Shown piece after piece: positions 8,809 to 19,125 of a stretch of 64,000 bases of DNA (the first letter of the stretch is position 1; each line of letters opens with the position of its first letter). A program made the translations under genes and the position numbers. The stretch is from Flavobacterium hiemivividum (GTDB lineage: Bacteria; Bacteroidota; Bacteroidia; Flavobacteriales; Flavobacteriaceae): contig NZ_SMFO01000001.1 of assembly GCF_004349145.1 (NCBI RefSeq), forward strand, positions 620,001 to 684,000, given 5' to 3'. A model generated the notes under the pieces. It searched no databases. It was not told the origin of the DNA and saw nothing but the letters and a program-made list of their open reading frames with translations.

Positions 8809-9591
8809 TTGAAACAAATTCTGTTTAAAAATACCAGCATCTCTTATTCTGACTCAGGAAAAGGCACCGCTATTGTCCTGCTTCATGGTTTCCTGGAAAA
8901 CCAAACTATGTGGGATAATTACATTGCTACTTTTTCGAAAAAAAACCGAGTGATCACAATTGATTTATTGGGTCACGGAGAAACAGAATGTTTAGGCTAT
9001 GTCCATTCCATGGAAGACAACGCTGATGTCGTGCATACTGTTTTAGCGGAGTTGCGCATCCGCAAAGCAATTCTTGTGGGACATTCGATGGGTGGTTATG
9101 TAGCTTTGGCTTTCGCCGAATTGTATCCAGAAAATGTAAAAGGTTTGGTTTTACTAAATTCGACAGCTAGAGCAGATAGCGAAGAACGAAAAGTAAATCG
9201 CGATCGCGCGATAAGAGCCGTGAAACAATCTTTTGTGAATTTTATATCTCTCGCTATTGCTAATTTATTTAGTGAAGGAAACCGAGAAAGGCTAAGTGCT
9301 GAGATTGAAATTGTAAAAAACAAAGCGCTAAAAACGCCACTGCAAGGCATCGTAGCTTCGCTCGAAGGAATGAAAATTAGAAACGATCGCGAAGTGTTAC
9401 TGCATCTTACTGCTTTTCCAAAACTACTAATTCTGGGAGAGAAAGATCCCGTTTTACCTTTCGAAGAATCAAAAGAACAAATTGAGAACACCAAAGTACA
9501 GTTAGTCACTTTTCCAGACGGACACATGAGTCACATCGAAAACGAAGAAGCATTGACAGATATTTTATTGAAGTTTTTTAAGAAACTTTAA
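8809..9591 (+). CDS. Alpha/beta-fold hydrolase
   Basis: A 260-residue cytosolic hydrolase. Visible are the oxyanion HG motif in VLLHGF (about 24-29), the nucleophile elbow GHSMGGY with serine near 93, the acid in LILGEKDPVLP (about 208-218), and the catalytic histidine in DGHMSHIE (about 237-244). The start is TTG: the next in-frame ATG falls after the HG motif and would remove the first beta strands. Similar proteins include carboxylesterases and BioH/MenH-like enzymes. The substrate cannot be told from sequence, and the genes around it give no pathway. Confidence 0.88.
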   Translation: MKQILFKNTSISYSDSGKGTAIVLLHGFLENQTMWDNYIATFSKKNRVITIDLLGHGETECLGYVHSMEDNADVVHTVLAELRIRKAILVGHSMGGYVALAFAELYPENVKGLVLLNSTARADSEERKVNRDRAIRAVKQSFVNFISLAIANLFSEGNRERLSAEIEIVKNKALKTPLQGIVASLEGMKIRNDREVLLHLTAFPKLLILGEKDPVLPFEESKEQIENTKVQLVTFPDGHMSHIENEEALTDILLKFFKKL

Positions 9592-9640
9592 TGATTTTGT
9601 GCTCTTCGCGATAACTTAGTTAGCTTTGCTGTTAAAGAAC

Positions 9641-12403
9641 CTATTCTTTCTCTTCGAATGGAATACTAACATCCAGAATTTCATTCAGCAACAACACAAT
9701 CTGCTCTAGATAATTAGTCATCACCTCTTGGTTTACTATCATATTCCCTTCTTTTTCTTCTTTGAAATTAAACGGTAAAAAACCCGCTTTTAGATTCTTA
9801 AAAGAGATAATTCCGGCTTCAATAGATTTCGATTTCGCTTCGGTTTCGTACATGTACGCATAAGCTAAAACCTGAATAATTTTGTCGTTTTTAATCTCCT
9901 GCGTCAGTCCTTTCCATGTCTTCAGCATTACACTAGATTTTTCGACCTTCCCGGTTTTATAATCAATAATCCTGATTACTCCGTTGCGCTCTTCGATTCT
10001 GTCAACGTTTCCTTTTATCAATACTGGAAATGGCAAAGTAGGATGATTTAAAATTCTTTCGAAAGTTTTTTCCAATGCTATTATTTTAATCGCATCGCCT
10101 GCTTTTATACTTTCTAATTCGACCTTCAAGAAATTAGATACATTGCGTTTTGCTACTTCAAAAGCGAGTAAATTACGTCCTTTCTTAATTTCGCCTTCCT
10201 TGTAAACTTCTTTAAATTGTTTCAAAACCTCATCATCTATTTGCTTAAAGCAATTTTGAATATCAGCTTCTGAAATAAATTTATCTACAAACGGATCGTA
10301 CAAAGACTTCAACGTTTCGTGAATTATGGTCCCCAAAGTATTCAAAGCAATATTCTCTTCGACTTCTTCGACTTCCCGGATACGCAATATCTTCTGAAAA
10401 TAAAACTGAATTGGATTCCTTATATAACTCGTCAACGCCGATGGTGAAAAACCAACATCAGCGATTTCCTTTAAACGCAGCATCACGGATTCTGATTTTT
10501 CGATAACCATTGGCGTATAAGCTGTTTCCGGTAATACGGCATTGTAAATTTCGTGCGTTAAGGCATGATTTGGCTGTTTCTCGACTTCTAACTGAGTGAT
10601 AAACCTACTTTTCTCACCTGCATCCAGTCCTTCACTTTCGGTGTTATAAAGCAAGTAGATGTTTTTAGCACGTTGCAATAAATGATAAAAATGATAGGTA
10701 TAAATAGCGTCTTTCTCTTTAAAAGTAGGCAAACCTAACTCTCGTTTCACATCATATGGAATGAATGAATTCTGGGATTTTCCCGCTGGGAACTTTCCTT
10801 CATTCATGGAAGTCACAATCACAGTATCGAAATCAAGCACTCGACTTTCTAGAACACCCATAATTTGCAAACCGTTTAATGGCTCTCCTTCAAAAGAAAC
10901 GGCAGCCAAGTCAATCACTTGTTTATAAATAGCGTACAGCGTTTCAATCTTATCAATGTGTTGGTGTTGTGAGTAATAATTAATCAGTTTATTAATTACT
11001 TTAAAAATAGAAAACACAAAGGCCTTTGTTATTTTTTCCTCTTCATTGTCGTTACTTAAATTCTCTTTAATGGTAAGCAACAACTTAGAAACAGTATCCA
11101 AAACTGCAATCGAACCATTTTCCCATTTCTGGAACAACAACACAAATAGATCCGTAGGATTCGCATTCAGCTCCATCAATTTATGATGGGTTATAAATGT
11201 GTAATTGTTCTTATTAATTAGATTAACTAATTTACCTGTTTGCGCATATGGCTCCACCAAAGGATGTGTTAAAATATCCAGTACATCTTTATAATACAAC
11301 ACATAATTCTTCGCGTTTCTAGCTAATGCATTTGTATGCATCTTGAACAACTTGGCGATTAAAATTTGGGCAGGATTATTTTTACTAGGATATCCCATTG
11401 TAATATTCAAAGCACCCACACTCGAGGGCAACGAATATAAAAGTGGAACTAGAAGATTTTCTTCCCCAAGAACTACAGCAACTTTATCGAGCGTTGCATT
11501 AGGATTTTCATTAATTATATTTTCGATAATACCACCGGCAATTTTTGCCTGACCAATTGTTTTTGGAGTACCAATAACTTGAATGTTTTTAGTCTGCGAA
11601 AAATCGTCTACAATCCATTCAAAAGGATTTGATTTGTACTCTTTCCAGTTTTGTTTAAACCGCCTTACAAATAATCCTGCGTCATGATAGGGATCATTGA
11701 GGAACGTTTGATCGGCATCCCAGTATATTTTAGCTTTATCAGCAGCTATAAGATGTTGAATGATTTTTTCTTCGGAGGCATTTAAGGCATTAAAGCCCGC
11801 AAAAATATAAGTCTTGCTCGTAATTAATTTCGAAAATTCACCTAAATTCTCTACTGCTTGACGGTAAATTAGTCCTTGATAACCAATGCCTTTTTTAAGC
11901 AAGTGCGCATATAAAGTTTGGTAATAATTAGGTAATAATTTCCAAAAGTCAATATAATTTTCGAGTAGTTGAGTTTTGTTTTCGACTTCGATGCCCCATT
12001 TCTTGATATCTTCGATGTCTTTTAAATAAGACAAAACATAAGTTGGATCTAACAAATAACGATCGATTTCATTAAAATCTTGCAAGAGTGTTTTGGCCCA
12101 ATTGGCAAACAATTCAAACGACTGTTGGTTTGCTTTCTCAGTAACTGATAAATATACATCATAAAATTCAAACAACAATTCGATCGGATCTATCGTTCGA
12201 ATTCCTGCAATGTCTTGGATAAAATCCTCGATACTAATAATTTCAGGAGAAAGAATATTGCCGTCGACTTGTTTTTTCAGGGCTTCAATCAGGAAAATCT
12301 TAGCTCTCTTATTTGGTAAAACGACTATCGTATCAGATAGCTTATCAGAGTAATTTTCAATTAAAACTTGTGCAATTTTATCTAAAAAAGAAGTATTTAT
12401 CAT
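9641..12403 (-). CDS. AddB-like PD-(D/E)XK nuclease / inactivated helicase subunit
   Basis: A 920-residue partner of the AddA-like protein encoded at 15279-19040. The N-terminus (TIVVLPNKRAKIFL) matches the degenerate helicase domain of AddB. The C-terminal third has the RecB-type nuclease: LGTIIHETLKSLY (about 690-702) with the conserved histidine, then GNVDRIE and VIRIIDYKTGKVE (about 812-824) with the catalytic Asp and Lys. In Firmicutes AddB four cysteines around this domain hold a 4Fe-4S cluster; here the equivalent block reads TSYIRNPIQFYFQ with Asn where the first Cys would be. The pair should process double-strand DNA ends for recombination. Kbl and an OmpA gene lie between the two subunits. 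Confidence 0.85.
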   Translation of the reverse strand: MINTSFLDKIAQVLIENYSDKLSDTIVVLPNKRAKIFLIEALKKQVDGNILSPEIISIEDFIQDIAGIRTIDPIELLFEFYDVYLSVTEKANQQSFELFANWAKTLLQDFNEIDRYLLDPTYVLSYLKDIEDIKKWGIEVENKTQLLENYIDFWKLLPNYYQTLYAHLLKKGIGYQGLIYRQAVENLGEFSKLITSKTYIFAGFNALNASEEKIIQHLIAADKAKIYWDADQTFLNDPYHDAGLFVRRFKQNWKEYKSNPFEWIVDDFSQTKNIQVIGTPKTIGQAKIAGGIIENIINENPNATLDKVAVVLGEENLLVPLLYSLPSSVGALNITMGYPSKNNPAQILIAKLFKMHTNALARNAKNYVLYYKDVLDILTHPLVEPYAQTGKLVNLINKNNYTFITHHKLMELNANPTDLFVLLFQKWENGSIAVLDTVSKLLLTIKENLSNDNEEEKITKAFVFSIFKVINKLINYYSQHQHIDKIETLYAIYKQVIDLAAVSFEGEPLNGLQIMGVLESRVLDFDTVIVTSMNEGKFPAGKSQNSFIPYDVKRELGLPTFKEKDAIYTYHFYHLLQRAKNIYLLYNTESEGLDAGEKSRFITQLEVEKQPNHALTHEIYNAVLPETAYTPMVIEKSESVMLRLKEIADVGFSPSALTSYIRNPIQFYFQKILRIREVEEVEENIALNTLGTIIHETLKSLYDPFVDKFISEADIQNCFKQIDDEVLKQFKEVYKEGEIKKGRNLLAFEVAKRNVSNFLKVELESIKAGDAIKIIALEKTFERILNHPTLPFPVLIKGNVDRIEERNGVIRIIDYKTGKVEKSSVMLKTWKGLTQEIKNDKIIQVLAYAYMYETEAKSKSIEAGIISFKNLKAGFLPFNFKEEKEGNMIVNQEVMTNYLEQIVLLLNEILDVSIPFEEKE

Positions 12404-12419
12404 TTCATAAAAATAAAAA

Positions 12420-12446
12420 AAACGCCCCGATAAATCGAGGCGTTTC
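12420..12446 (-). terminator. Terminator of the OmpA/TSP3 gene
   Basis: AAACGCC (12420-12426) pairs with GGCGTTT (12439-12445), with an inner CGAT/ATCG. On the minus strand it is followed by a T8 run. Confidence 0.8.
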
Positions 12447-12467
12447 CCATAAATATTTTAGAAAAAT

Positions 12468-13904
12468 CTATTCTTCTTTTATTAAAGAAATTTCAACTCT
12501 TCTATTTTTCGCTTTACCTTTAGCAGTTTTGTTAGTATCCATTGGTTTAGTTTCACCAAAACCTGTAGATTTCAATCTATCAGCTTGAATACCATTTTCA
12601 ACTAAGTAATTTTTAACCGCTGCAGCTCTGTTTTCAGATAAAGTTTGGTTCATTTCGTTACTTCCGTCGCTATCAGTATGGCCTTCAACTAAGAATCTAG
12701 AATAAGGATATTCTTTTAAGATTTCAGTAATTGACACTAAAGTTGGGTAAGTTTGTTTTTTGAAAGATGATTTTCCAGAATCAAACAAGATAGTTCTACT
12801 GTACTCATTCAATTTCATCATAACTGCTTCTGAAACTTCAGGACAACCTTTGTTAGCAACAGTACCTTTTACTTCTGGACATTTGTCATCTTTATCTAAA
12901 ACTCCGTCACCGTCAGTATCAGGCCAAGGACAACCAGCATTTTCTTTTGGTCCTGCAACAGTAGGACATTTGTCATCTTTATCAGCTACTCCATCTCCAT
13001 CAGTATCAGGACAACCTTTCAATGCAGCTAAACCAAATACGTCTGGACAAGCATCATCTTTATCAGCGATACCATCACCATCTCTGTCTGGACAACCATT
13101 TAATGCAGCTGTTCCAGCTTCAGTTGGACAAGCATCAGCACTATCTTGAATTCCGTCTCCATCAGTATCAGGACAACCGTTGAATTCTTTTAAACCTGCA
13201 ACTTCTGGGCACGCATCATCTTTATCGTAAATTCCATCACCGTCAGTATCTTTTCCTCCAAATTTGAAAGTAATACCAGCAGTATGTTGGAAATGAGATG
13301 GAGCATCAGGAGTTCCGTTAGCATCTTCTCTATCTCCAAAAGATTTTTTATATGAAGATTCAAGAGATAAACCAATGTTTTCAGTGAACCAAAATGTTAA
13401 TCCAGCACCTGGGTTTAACGTTCCGTAACTACTATCTCCAAAGAAAGTATAACCTCCACCTACGTGTAAGGAAGGATCAATTACTTTAGAATTAATTAAA
13501 TTCATGAAGCTGTATTTAACTGTACCGTCAATACCATAGTACATCAAATCTCCAGGATTAGAAACTACCATTCCTCTTGAATCATGTCCTGGTGCAGTAG
13601 GATCGAATTTTACATATTTATCAATCTTGTTTACAGAACCTTGAACACCAAAAGAGAAATTATCTCCTAGGTATTTAGATACTTTAATGTAAGATACAGA
13701 TGGAAGAACATTCCAATTGTCTTTTACTGCGAAAGGTTGAGAAAAATGTTGGTCTAACCAACCATTTCCACCACCTGCACTAGTTCTAGTGTCTACGGCA
13801 TTAACTCCAAAAGAGATAGCCCATGGATTGTTGCTGTCTTGTGCGTGTGAGCTTAAACCCATCACCATCATTACAGCAACTAAAATTTTGCTAAGATGTT
13901 TCAT
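12468..13904 (-). CDS. OmpA-family outer membrane protein with thrombospondin type 3 repeats
   Basis: A 478-residue envelope protein. A signal peptide (residues 1-21, ending SHAQ) precedes an N-terminal beta-barrel (about 25-215). Five calcium-binding TSP3 repeats of the form DTDGDGI.DKDDACP with GCP spacers follow (about 218-350). The C-terminal OmpA domain (about 365-478) carries [15 protein letters not shown] and NRRVEI, which bind peptidoglycan. It is a typical abundant porin-like anchor of flavobacteria. A strong consensus promoter and a terminator make it an independent, probably highly expressed unit. Barrel specificity is unknown. Confidence 0.95.
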   Translation of the reverse strand: MKHLSKILVAVMMVMGLSSHAQDSNNPWAISFGVNAVDTRTSAGGGNGWLDQHFSQPFAVKDNWNVLPSVSYIKVSKYLGDNFSFGVQGSVNKIDKYVKFDPTAPGHDSRGMVVSNPGDLMYYGIDGTVKYSFMNLINSKVIDPSLHVGGGYTFFGDSSYGTLNPGAGLTFWFTENIGLSLESSYKKSFGDREDANGTPDAPSHFQHTAGITFKFGGKDTDGDGIYDKDDACPEVAGLKEFNGCPDTDGDGIQDSADACPTEAGTAALNGCPDRDGDGIADKDDACPDVFGLAALKGCPDTDGDGVADKDDKCPTVAGPKENAGCPWPDTDGDGVLDKDDKCPEVKGTVANKGCPEVSEAVMMKLNEYSRTILFDSGKSSFKKQTYPTLVSITEILKEYPYSRFLVEGHTDSDGSNEMNQTLSENRAAAVKNYLVENGIQADRLKSTGFGETKPMDTNKTAKGKAKNRRVEISLIKEE

Positions 13905-13940
13905 ACTTTTTTTTTTAATTACAATTTAGTTAATTACTAA

Positions 13941-13970
13941 CAAAAGTAACTCGATTATTATTATTTACAA
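13941..13970 (-). promoter_or_regulatory. Promoter of the OmpA/TSP3 gene
   Basis: On the minus strand TTG (13968-13970), 19 nt, TACTTTTG (13941-13948), an exact consensus match ending 37 nt before the start codon. Confidence 0.7.
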
Positions 13971-14036
13971 AACGAAATGTTAAAAAAAACCCATTTTATT
14001 AAGGAAAAATGGTAATTATATAACTTCGACCTATAA

Positions 14037-15230
14037 TTATACAACATTCAGCGCCTTGCCAACCTCAACAAACGCATTTATCGCTCTATCCAAATGCTCT
14101 TTTGTATGTGCCGCAGACAGCTGAACCCTAATCCTTGCCTTATCTTTAGGCACTACAGGGAAAAAGAATCCAATTACATAAATCCCTTTTTTCAACAATT
14201 CATCTGCCATTGTTTGAGATAATTTTGCGTCATAAAGCATAACTGGTACAATTGCAGAATCTCCTTCAACAATGTCAAATCCAGCCTTTTTCATTCCTTC
14301 TTTGAAATAATTGGTATTCCATTCTAATTTATCTCTTAAAGAAGTATCTTTTTCTAATAGTTCGAAAACTTTAATAGACGCTCCAACAATCGCCGGCGCT
14401 AAAGAATTAGAAAACAAATAAGGTCTAGAACGTTGGCGTAACAATTCAATAATTTCTTTTTTAGCTGTTGTATATCCACCCATTGCTCCTCCCAGGGCTT
14501 TCCCCAGAGTTCCCGTGATTATATCCACTCTTCCCATTACTCCTTTTGCCTCAAGCGTTCCTTTTCCTGTTGCTCCAATAAAACCCGCAGCATGACACTC
14601 ATCAACCATTACCATAGCGTCATATTTATCTGCTAAATCACAAATTTTATCTAAGGGCGCTACAACCCCGTCCATAGAGAAGACGCCATCAGTAACGATA
14701 ATTTTAAAACGACTACCAGCTTCATTCGCTTTGATCAATTGTTGTTCTAAATCGGCCATATCACTATTTGCATAACGATAACGTGCCGCTTTACACAAAC
14801 GAACGCCGTCAATAATAGACGCATGATTCAAACTATCTGAAATAATAGCATCTCCTTCACCCAATAAAGGTTCGAAAACACCTCCATTAGCATCAAAAGC
14901 CGCCGCATATAAAATTGTATCCTCTGTTCCGTAAAACTCAGCAATTTTTCTCTCTAAAGTTTTATGAATGTCTTGTGTCCCACAAATAAAACGAACAGAC
15001 GACATACCAAAACCATGTGTATCTAATGCGTCTTTTGCAGCTTGTACTACTTCTGGATGAGAAGACAATCCCAAATAATTATTAGCACAAAAATTTAAAA
15101 CTGTTTCTCCCGTTGAAATTGTTATTTCAGCTCCTTGAGGAGATGTAATAATTCTTTCCTTTTTGAAAATTCCGTTGTCCTCAATAGTTTGCAATTCGTT
15201 TTGCAAATGCTCTTTAATTTTTCCGTACAT
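14037..15230 (-). CDS. kbl: Glycine C-acetyltransferase (2-amino-3-ketobutyrate CoA ligase)
   Basis: A PLP enzyme of the alpha-oxoamine synthase family that cleaves 2-amino-3-ketobutyrate with CoA to glycine and acetyl-CoA, in threonine breakdown. The 397-residue length is standard. The PLP-lysine loop is [16 protein letters not shown], and the cofactor-binding [17 protein letters not shown] precedes it. No threonine dehydrogenase gene is adjacent. It begins 48 nt after the AddA-like gene on the same strand and may be cotranscribed with it. Confidence 0.94.
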   Translation of the reverse strand: MYGKIKEHLQNELQTIEDNGIFKKERIITSPQGAEITISTGETVLNFCANNYLGLSSHPEVVQAAKDALDTHGFGMSSVRFICGTQDIHKTLERKIAEFYGTEDTILYAAAFDANGGVFEPLLGEGDAIISDSLNHASIIDGVRLCKAARYRYANSDMADLEQQLIKANEAGSRFKIIVTDGVFSMDGVVAPLDKICDLADKYDAMVMVDECHAAGFIGATGKGTLEAKGVMGRVDIITGTLGKALGGAMGGYTTAKKEIIELLRQRSRPYLFSNSLAPAIVGASIKVFELLEKDTSLRDKLEWNTNYFKEGMKKAGFDIVEGDSAIVPVMLYDAKLSQTMADELLKKGIYVIGFFFPVVPKDKARIRVQLSAAHTKEHLDRAINAFVEVGKALNVV

Positions 15231-15278
15231 TTTATTGCCTTTTAATATATTTATAATTTGCTCTGTTCTATTTTTCGA

Positions 15279-18200
15279 TTACAAATCTACCACATCAATT
15301 TCTTTTCCAATATAGATAAGTGCTTTTTTTACCACTTTGTATCCCATTAATTCTATTGCCGACTGATAGTCTTCTATTTGCTTTTGATATTTTGCATTAT
15401 GAACTCCTGTTTTATAATCCAATAAAAAAACTTCCTTGTCTTTAGTGACAACCATTCTATCTGGCTTTATCGTTTTCCCTTCTTTTTGAATTATGGTTTG
15501 TTCATTTAACACCGTATGTTTTTCAGAAAAAAATGATTCCAAAGCTGCATGATTTACAATGTCTTGAATTGTCTTTTGCACCAATTCCTTTTGTGCAAAA
15601 GTAATCAATCCACTTTCAATGGATTTAGTAACCGCCAGATCAACGTCCTTTTTAGTTTTTACAAAAGATAGAATTTCATGAACTACATTCCCGTATTCTA
15701 TAGACTCCTGCTGATGTGTCCCCCACATCAAAGCCTCCCGTTGCGCTATTTTAATATTTTTTGGATTTAAGATTTCATCAACCACACGAATTGCTTTTGA
15801 AGTATCAATATGCTTCGCCTTGTTTGATAATTTTATAGTACTTCCAAAATCATAGTCCAATTTATTTTCGTCAAAAACTCCTTTACTCACTAAATAATTA
15901 ATAAAAAAAGTACACATGTTGTTTTTGGGAACTTCTCCTTTACTTGACAAATTCATATTCGAAATGACATAAAGTTGTTCCTCCGCTCGAGTTAATGCCA
16001 CATATAACACATTTACATTATCCAATAATTCCTCTTGTTTCTTTTGATCATAGACCGCTTTTGCTTCAACACCAAAACCTTCTACCGCACTACTGTTGTC
16101 TACCAACACCTTTGGCAGACCAAAATCCATTTCTTCACCGTCAAGCCATAACTTATCCTTAGGCTTTCGACTGTAATCTTCTTCGGCGAAAGGCATGATT
16201 ACCACGGGAAATTCTAATCCTTTGGATTTATGTATCGTCATAATGCGAACCGCATTATTCCCTTCAGGTAACGGGATACTGAGTTTCTCCGCATTTTTAT
16301 CCCAAAAATTAAGGAAGTCTGCAATTCCTGCCTGGTTTCGTACATCTCGTTCGAGAACAATGTCTAGGAAATATTGCACATAAGCATTCCCCACCCCAGC
16401 CCTCCCCGAAGGGGAGGGAGACTGGTTGATTACGTTGTCTTTTGATTTATTAGCCAAATTGAATAATTTTTCATTATTCAATTCTACAGTTTGTTGCTGC
16501 TCTTCCAGTACGTTTCTAATGGCTTCTAAAACTTTTGAAATTGAACGTACTACTTCTTCATTACGAAAACGGATTACTTTATATCCTAAATCATTTAAAA
16601 CATTTGTTCGGTTTTGATCTAATAAAATTTGCTCCTCAGATAAATGATATTCGCCATCAACCTCAACGATTAGTTTTTTTGACAAACAAACAAAATCAAC
16701 TATATAATTATCTATCAAATGTTGCTGCCTGAATTTGCTGCCCAAAGACTGCTCTTTGAGTTCATTCCAAAGTATTTTCTCAGCAACCGTAGGTTCTTTT
16801 CTATGTGCAATTGCTTTTTCTATTAAAAGATGAGAATTATTCCCACCAGTCACAAACCCTTTTTTACCCGAGATAGACCTAGTATTTCCATCTACATTAT
16901 CTAAGTCTTTAACGTTCCCAATATCAACAACGTCTCCCCCTCCTTCAGAGGGGACTGGGGGGAGGATAAATTTTGCAACTATCACTTCTACCGCTTCATA
17001 CAATGATTTTTTTCGAATGTTTTGAAAGGATAGTGAAATATCATAACTCATGAGCCATTTCTCAAAATCGGCTTCTAGTTTTTGCTCCATTCCTTTTGCA
17101 ATGAAATCATGAACCGGCAACTGATCTTGAATGTTTTCAGCGATATAATGTAGAAAATGGGCTTTCGCCTCTAAATCGGCATTGTTTTTAAGGTATTTTA
17201 AAAGATGAATAATCAGCCTGACTTCGGTCGCGTTCTGAATCATCAACGTTTCTGAAGACAAAAGCGGAATATTCTGTTCTGTCAAATAGTTAGCAATTGC
17301 AATACCTTGGCTTCTTTTACGAGTCAAAATCACAATGTCTTTGTATTCAAATCCTTCTCGAACTACTTTTTGAATCGTATTCAAAGTCGCCAAAACAAAC
17401 AACTCTGTTTTATCCAAAGCTTCTTCGTCCTCTTCTGTCGTTTCGACCTTTGGGATAAAGGAAATATTAACGTAGCCGCCAGTTTTATCATTGGTTTTCT
17501 GATGGCTGTGATTTTCATATAAATCTTTGTAGTCAGGATGTTCAAACTCTGATGACAACAGTTTGAAAAATTCATTGTTAAACTCAATCACCTGCGAATA
17601 AGAACGATAGTTTTTATCTAAATGTTCCAACTTCTTTTCCGGATTAGAGAAAGGATTATTGTCTTTGCTTAGCTCGATAAACTGCTCTGCTTTACCTCCA
17701 CGCCAGCGGTAAATGGATTGTTTGGGATCGCCCACAATCATCAACGTTCCTTTCTCTCCATAATCGTCCTGACCGGCAAGCGCATTATCAATTAACGGAA
17801 TTAAATTTTGCCATTGCATCTCTGAGGTATCCTGAAATTCGTCAATAAAAAAGTGACGATAGCGTTCCCCTAATCGTTCATATATAAAAGGTGCCGGCTG
17901 ATTTTGAATCTCCCGATGTATAATTGCATTAAATTCAGAAATGGAAAGTACATTTTGCTCTTCCTGAATTTTGGCTAATTCATTGCTGACCGTATTCAGT
18001 AATGATAACGGCGTAATGTTTCTAAGAAAGGCTTTGTAGAAATCTCTTTTTTCGAAATTCTTATAAATCGTTCCCAAAATCTGAATCAACTCTGGAATTA
18101 TATTTTCGATTATTGCGCGATCTCTAGCCGTTTTATTAATTGCAATATCATCAACCTCGTGAAAGGTTTTGTTTTTCGGATTGTATTTTCCGTCTCGAAT

Positions 18201-19040
18201 ACTAATTAGGTGATTCGGGAATGTCCCTCTAGAAAACGACTTCAAGTCTATTCCGTTATTTTCTATAAGTGTTAATGCGGCTTGAGCAAATTCGGCGTTG
18301 TCTTTTTCTAAAACTTTGCAAGACTCAATTAATTTCTTTTTGATCTCGACAAAATCAGCAATGGATTTGTCGTGAAAATGAGTGATTTCACTTCGGTGGT
18401 TTTCATTGAGTACTAAGCGTCCCGTGTCCAAAATCTCACGCGAAATATCCCAGGATTTATCATCATCCGTTTTCTCCATGGTGAAATCGATAAGCAACTT
18501 AGTCAGCGTTTCGTCTTCCCCAGCTTGCGCGATGATGGCATCAACCGCTTCAATTAATAAATTCTCTGTATCTAAGGTTACTTCAAAAGTCATAGGCAAC
18601 TTTAAATCATGAGCAAAAGCACGAATCACTTTATGAGTAAATTTATCAATGGTCGAAATATCAAAAGCAGCATAGTTATGAATAATATGCTTGATGATTT
18701 GTTGTGATTTGGTTTTGATCTGGATAATCGATAACGCTGTATCTTTAGCCAAATCATGCATCAAATCGGCTGCTTTTTTCGAAGGTTCGTCTTTAGCAAA
18801 TTCAGATAAACTTCCCACAATACGGCTTTTCATTTCGTGTACCGCTTTATTGGTAAACGTAATGGCGAGAATGTTGCGATAAGCATCATTTTTAGGAGCC
18901 ACTAAAATGATCTTCAGATATTCTTTTACAAGCGCATAGGTTTTACCGGAACCTGCGGATGCATCATATATAGCGAAGGATGGTCTCTGCACCTTTACCG
19001 ACTCGTTAGTACTCGAAACTGGATTTATATTATGTTCCAA
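15279..19040 (-). CDS. AddA-like UvrD helicase-nuclease with in-frame DUF559 insertion
   Basis: A 1253-residue RecB/AddA-type protein. The helicase motifs are Walker A YDASAGSGKTYAL (about 25-38), motif II IDEFQDTSEMQW (about 399-410), GDPKQSIYRWRGG, motif V MTIHKSKGLEFPVV (about 930-943) and motif VI VALTRAEEQLYV (about 1015). The C-terminal nuclease has PDRMVV and FLLDYKTG (about 1207). Residues ~691-885 do not belong to the family: they encode a DUF559 endonuclease domain between two translated hairpin repeats. Removing them leaves about 1060 residues with VAKFIL joined to NAYVQYFLDIV, a natural AddA length. All helicase motifs remain in frame, so the protein may still work. Confidence 0.9.
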   Translation of the reverse strand: MEHNINPVSSTNESVKVQRPSFAIYDASAGSGKTYALVKEYLKIILVAPKNDAYRNILAITFTNKAVHEMKSRIVGSLSEFAKDEPSKKAADLMHDLAKDTALSIIQIKTKSQQIIKHIIHNYAAFDISTIDKFTHKVIRAFAHDLKLPMTFEVTLDTENLLIEAVDAIIAQAGEDETLTKLLIDFTMEKTDDDKSWDISREILDTGRLVLNENHRSEITHFHDKSIADFVEIKKKLIESCKVLEKDNAEFAQAALTLIENNGIDLKSFSRGTFPNHLISIRDGKYNPKNKTFHEVDDIAINKTARDRAIIENIIPELIQILGTIYKNFEKRDFYKAFLRNITPLSLLNTVSNELAKIQEEQNVLSISEFNAIIHREIQNQPAPFIYERLGERYRHFFIDEFQDTSEMQWQNLIPLIDNALAGQDDYGEKGTLMIVGDPKQSIYRWRGGKAEQFIELSKDNNPFSNPEKKLEHLDKNYRSYSQVIEFNNEFFKLLSSEFEHPDYKDLYENHSHQKTNDKTGGYVNISFIPKVETTEEDEEALDKTELFVLATLNTIQKVVREGFEYKDIVILTRKRSQGIAIANYLTEQNIPLLSSETLMIQNATEVRLIIHLLKYLKNNADLEAKAHFLHYIAENIQDQLPVHDFIAKGMEQKLEADFEKWLMSYDISLSFQNIRKKSLYEAVEVIVAKFILPPVPSEGGGDVVDIGNVKDLDNVDGNTRSISGKKGFVTGGNNSHLLIEKAIAHRKEPTVAEKILWNELKEQSLGSKFRQQHLIDNYIVDFVCLSKKLIVEVDGEYHLSEEQILLDQNRTNVLNDLGYKVIRFRNEEVVRSISKVLEAIRNVLEEQQQTVELNNEKLFNLANKSKDNVINQSPSPSGRAGVGNAYVQYFLDIVLERDVRNQAGIADFLNFWDKNAEKLSIPLPEGNNAVRIMTIHKSKGLEFPVVIMPFAEEDYSRKPKDKLWLDGEEMDFGLPKVLVDNSSAVEGFGVEAKAVYDQKKQEELLDNVNVLYVALTRAEEQLYVISNMNLSSKGEVPKNNMCTFFINYLVSKGVFDENKLDYDFGSTIKLSNKAKHIDTSKAIRVVDEILNPKNIKIAQREALMWGTHQQESIEYGNVVHEILSFVKTKKDVDLAVTKSIESGLITFAQKELVQKTIQDIVNHAALESFFSEKHTVLNEQTIIQKEGKTIKPDRMVVTKDKEVFLLDYKTGVHNAKYQKQIEDYQSAIELMGYKVVKKALIYIGKEIDVVDL
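16387..16968 (-). mobile_element. DUF559-encoding inverted-repeat element inserted in the AddA-like gene
   Basis: A segment of ~580 bp bounded by imperfect terminal inverted repeats (16387-16428 and 16932-16968; about three quarters identical when one is reversed). Each terminal repeat is itself a hairpin: CCCTCCCC/GGGGAGGG at 16400-16418 and CCCCTC/GAGGGG at 16937-16953. The interior encodes a DUF559 domain. The whole element, repeats included, is read in the host frame with no stop and no in-frame ATG before the domain. The terminal repeats are translated as PPVPSEGGG and SPSPSGRAGVG. No transposase is present; mobility is inferred. Confidence 0.75.
16475..16830 (-). other. DUF559 (Vsr-like) endonuclease domain
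   Basis: The segment of the host protein from about residues 740 to 855 carries the full DUF559 pattern: AEKILWNELKEQSLGSKFR, QQHLIDNYIVDFVC with the conserved Asp, KLIVEVDGEYH with Glu, Asp and His, and LGYKVIRFRNEEVV. All residues expected of an active PD-(D/E)XK/Vsr-type fold are kept. DUF559 normally occurs as a free-standing protein of ~120-150 residues; here it has no start codon of its own and is expressed only as part of the helicase. Confidence 0.85.
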
Positions 19041-19125
19041 ATTAGCTTGAATTTTTTATTTTTTTATTTGACGATATCATTTTCCTACATTATCCTCTAT
19101 GTCTATGACGTATAGAACTAGCCCT

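Noticed and set aside
9096..9527. 143-codon minus-strand ORF opposite the hydrolase gene
   Set aside because: A shadow of a well-supported alpha/beta hydrolase frame; no domain recognised.
12760..13149. 129-codon plus-strand ORF opposite the OmpA gene
   Set aside because: It is a mirror of the TSP3 repeats (period of Asp-rich codons read backwards); the minus-strand frame has signal peptide, domains, promoter and terminator.
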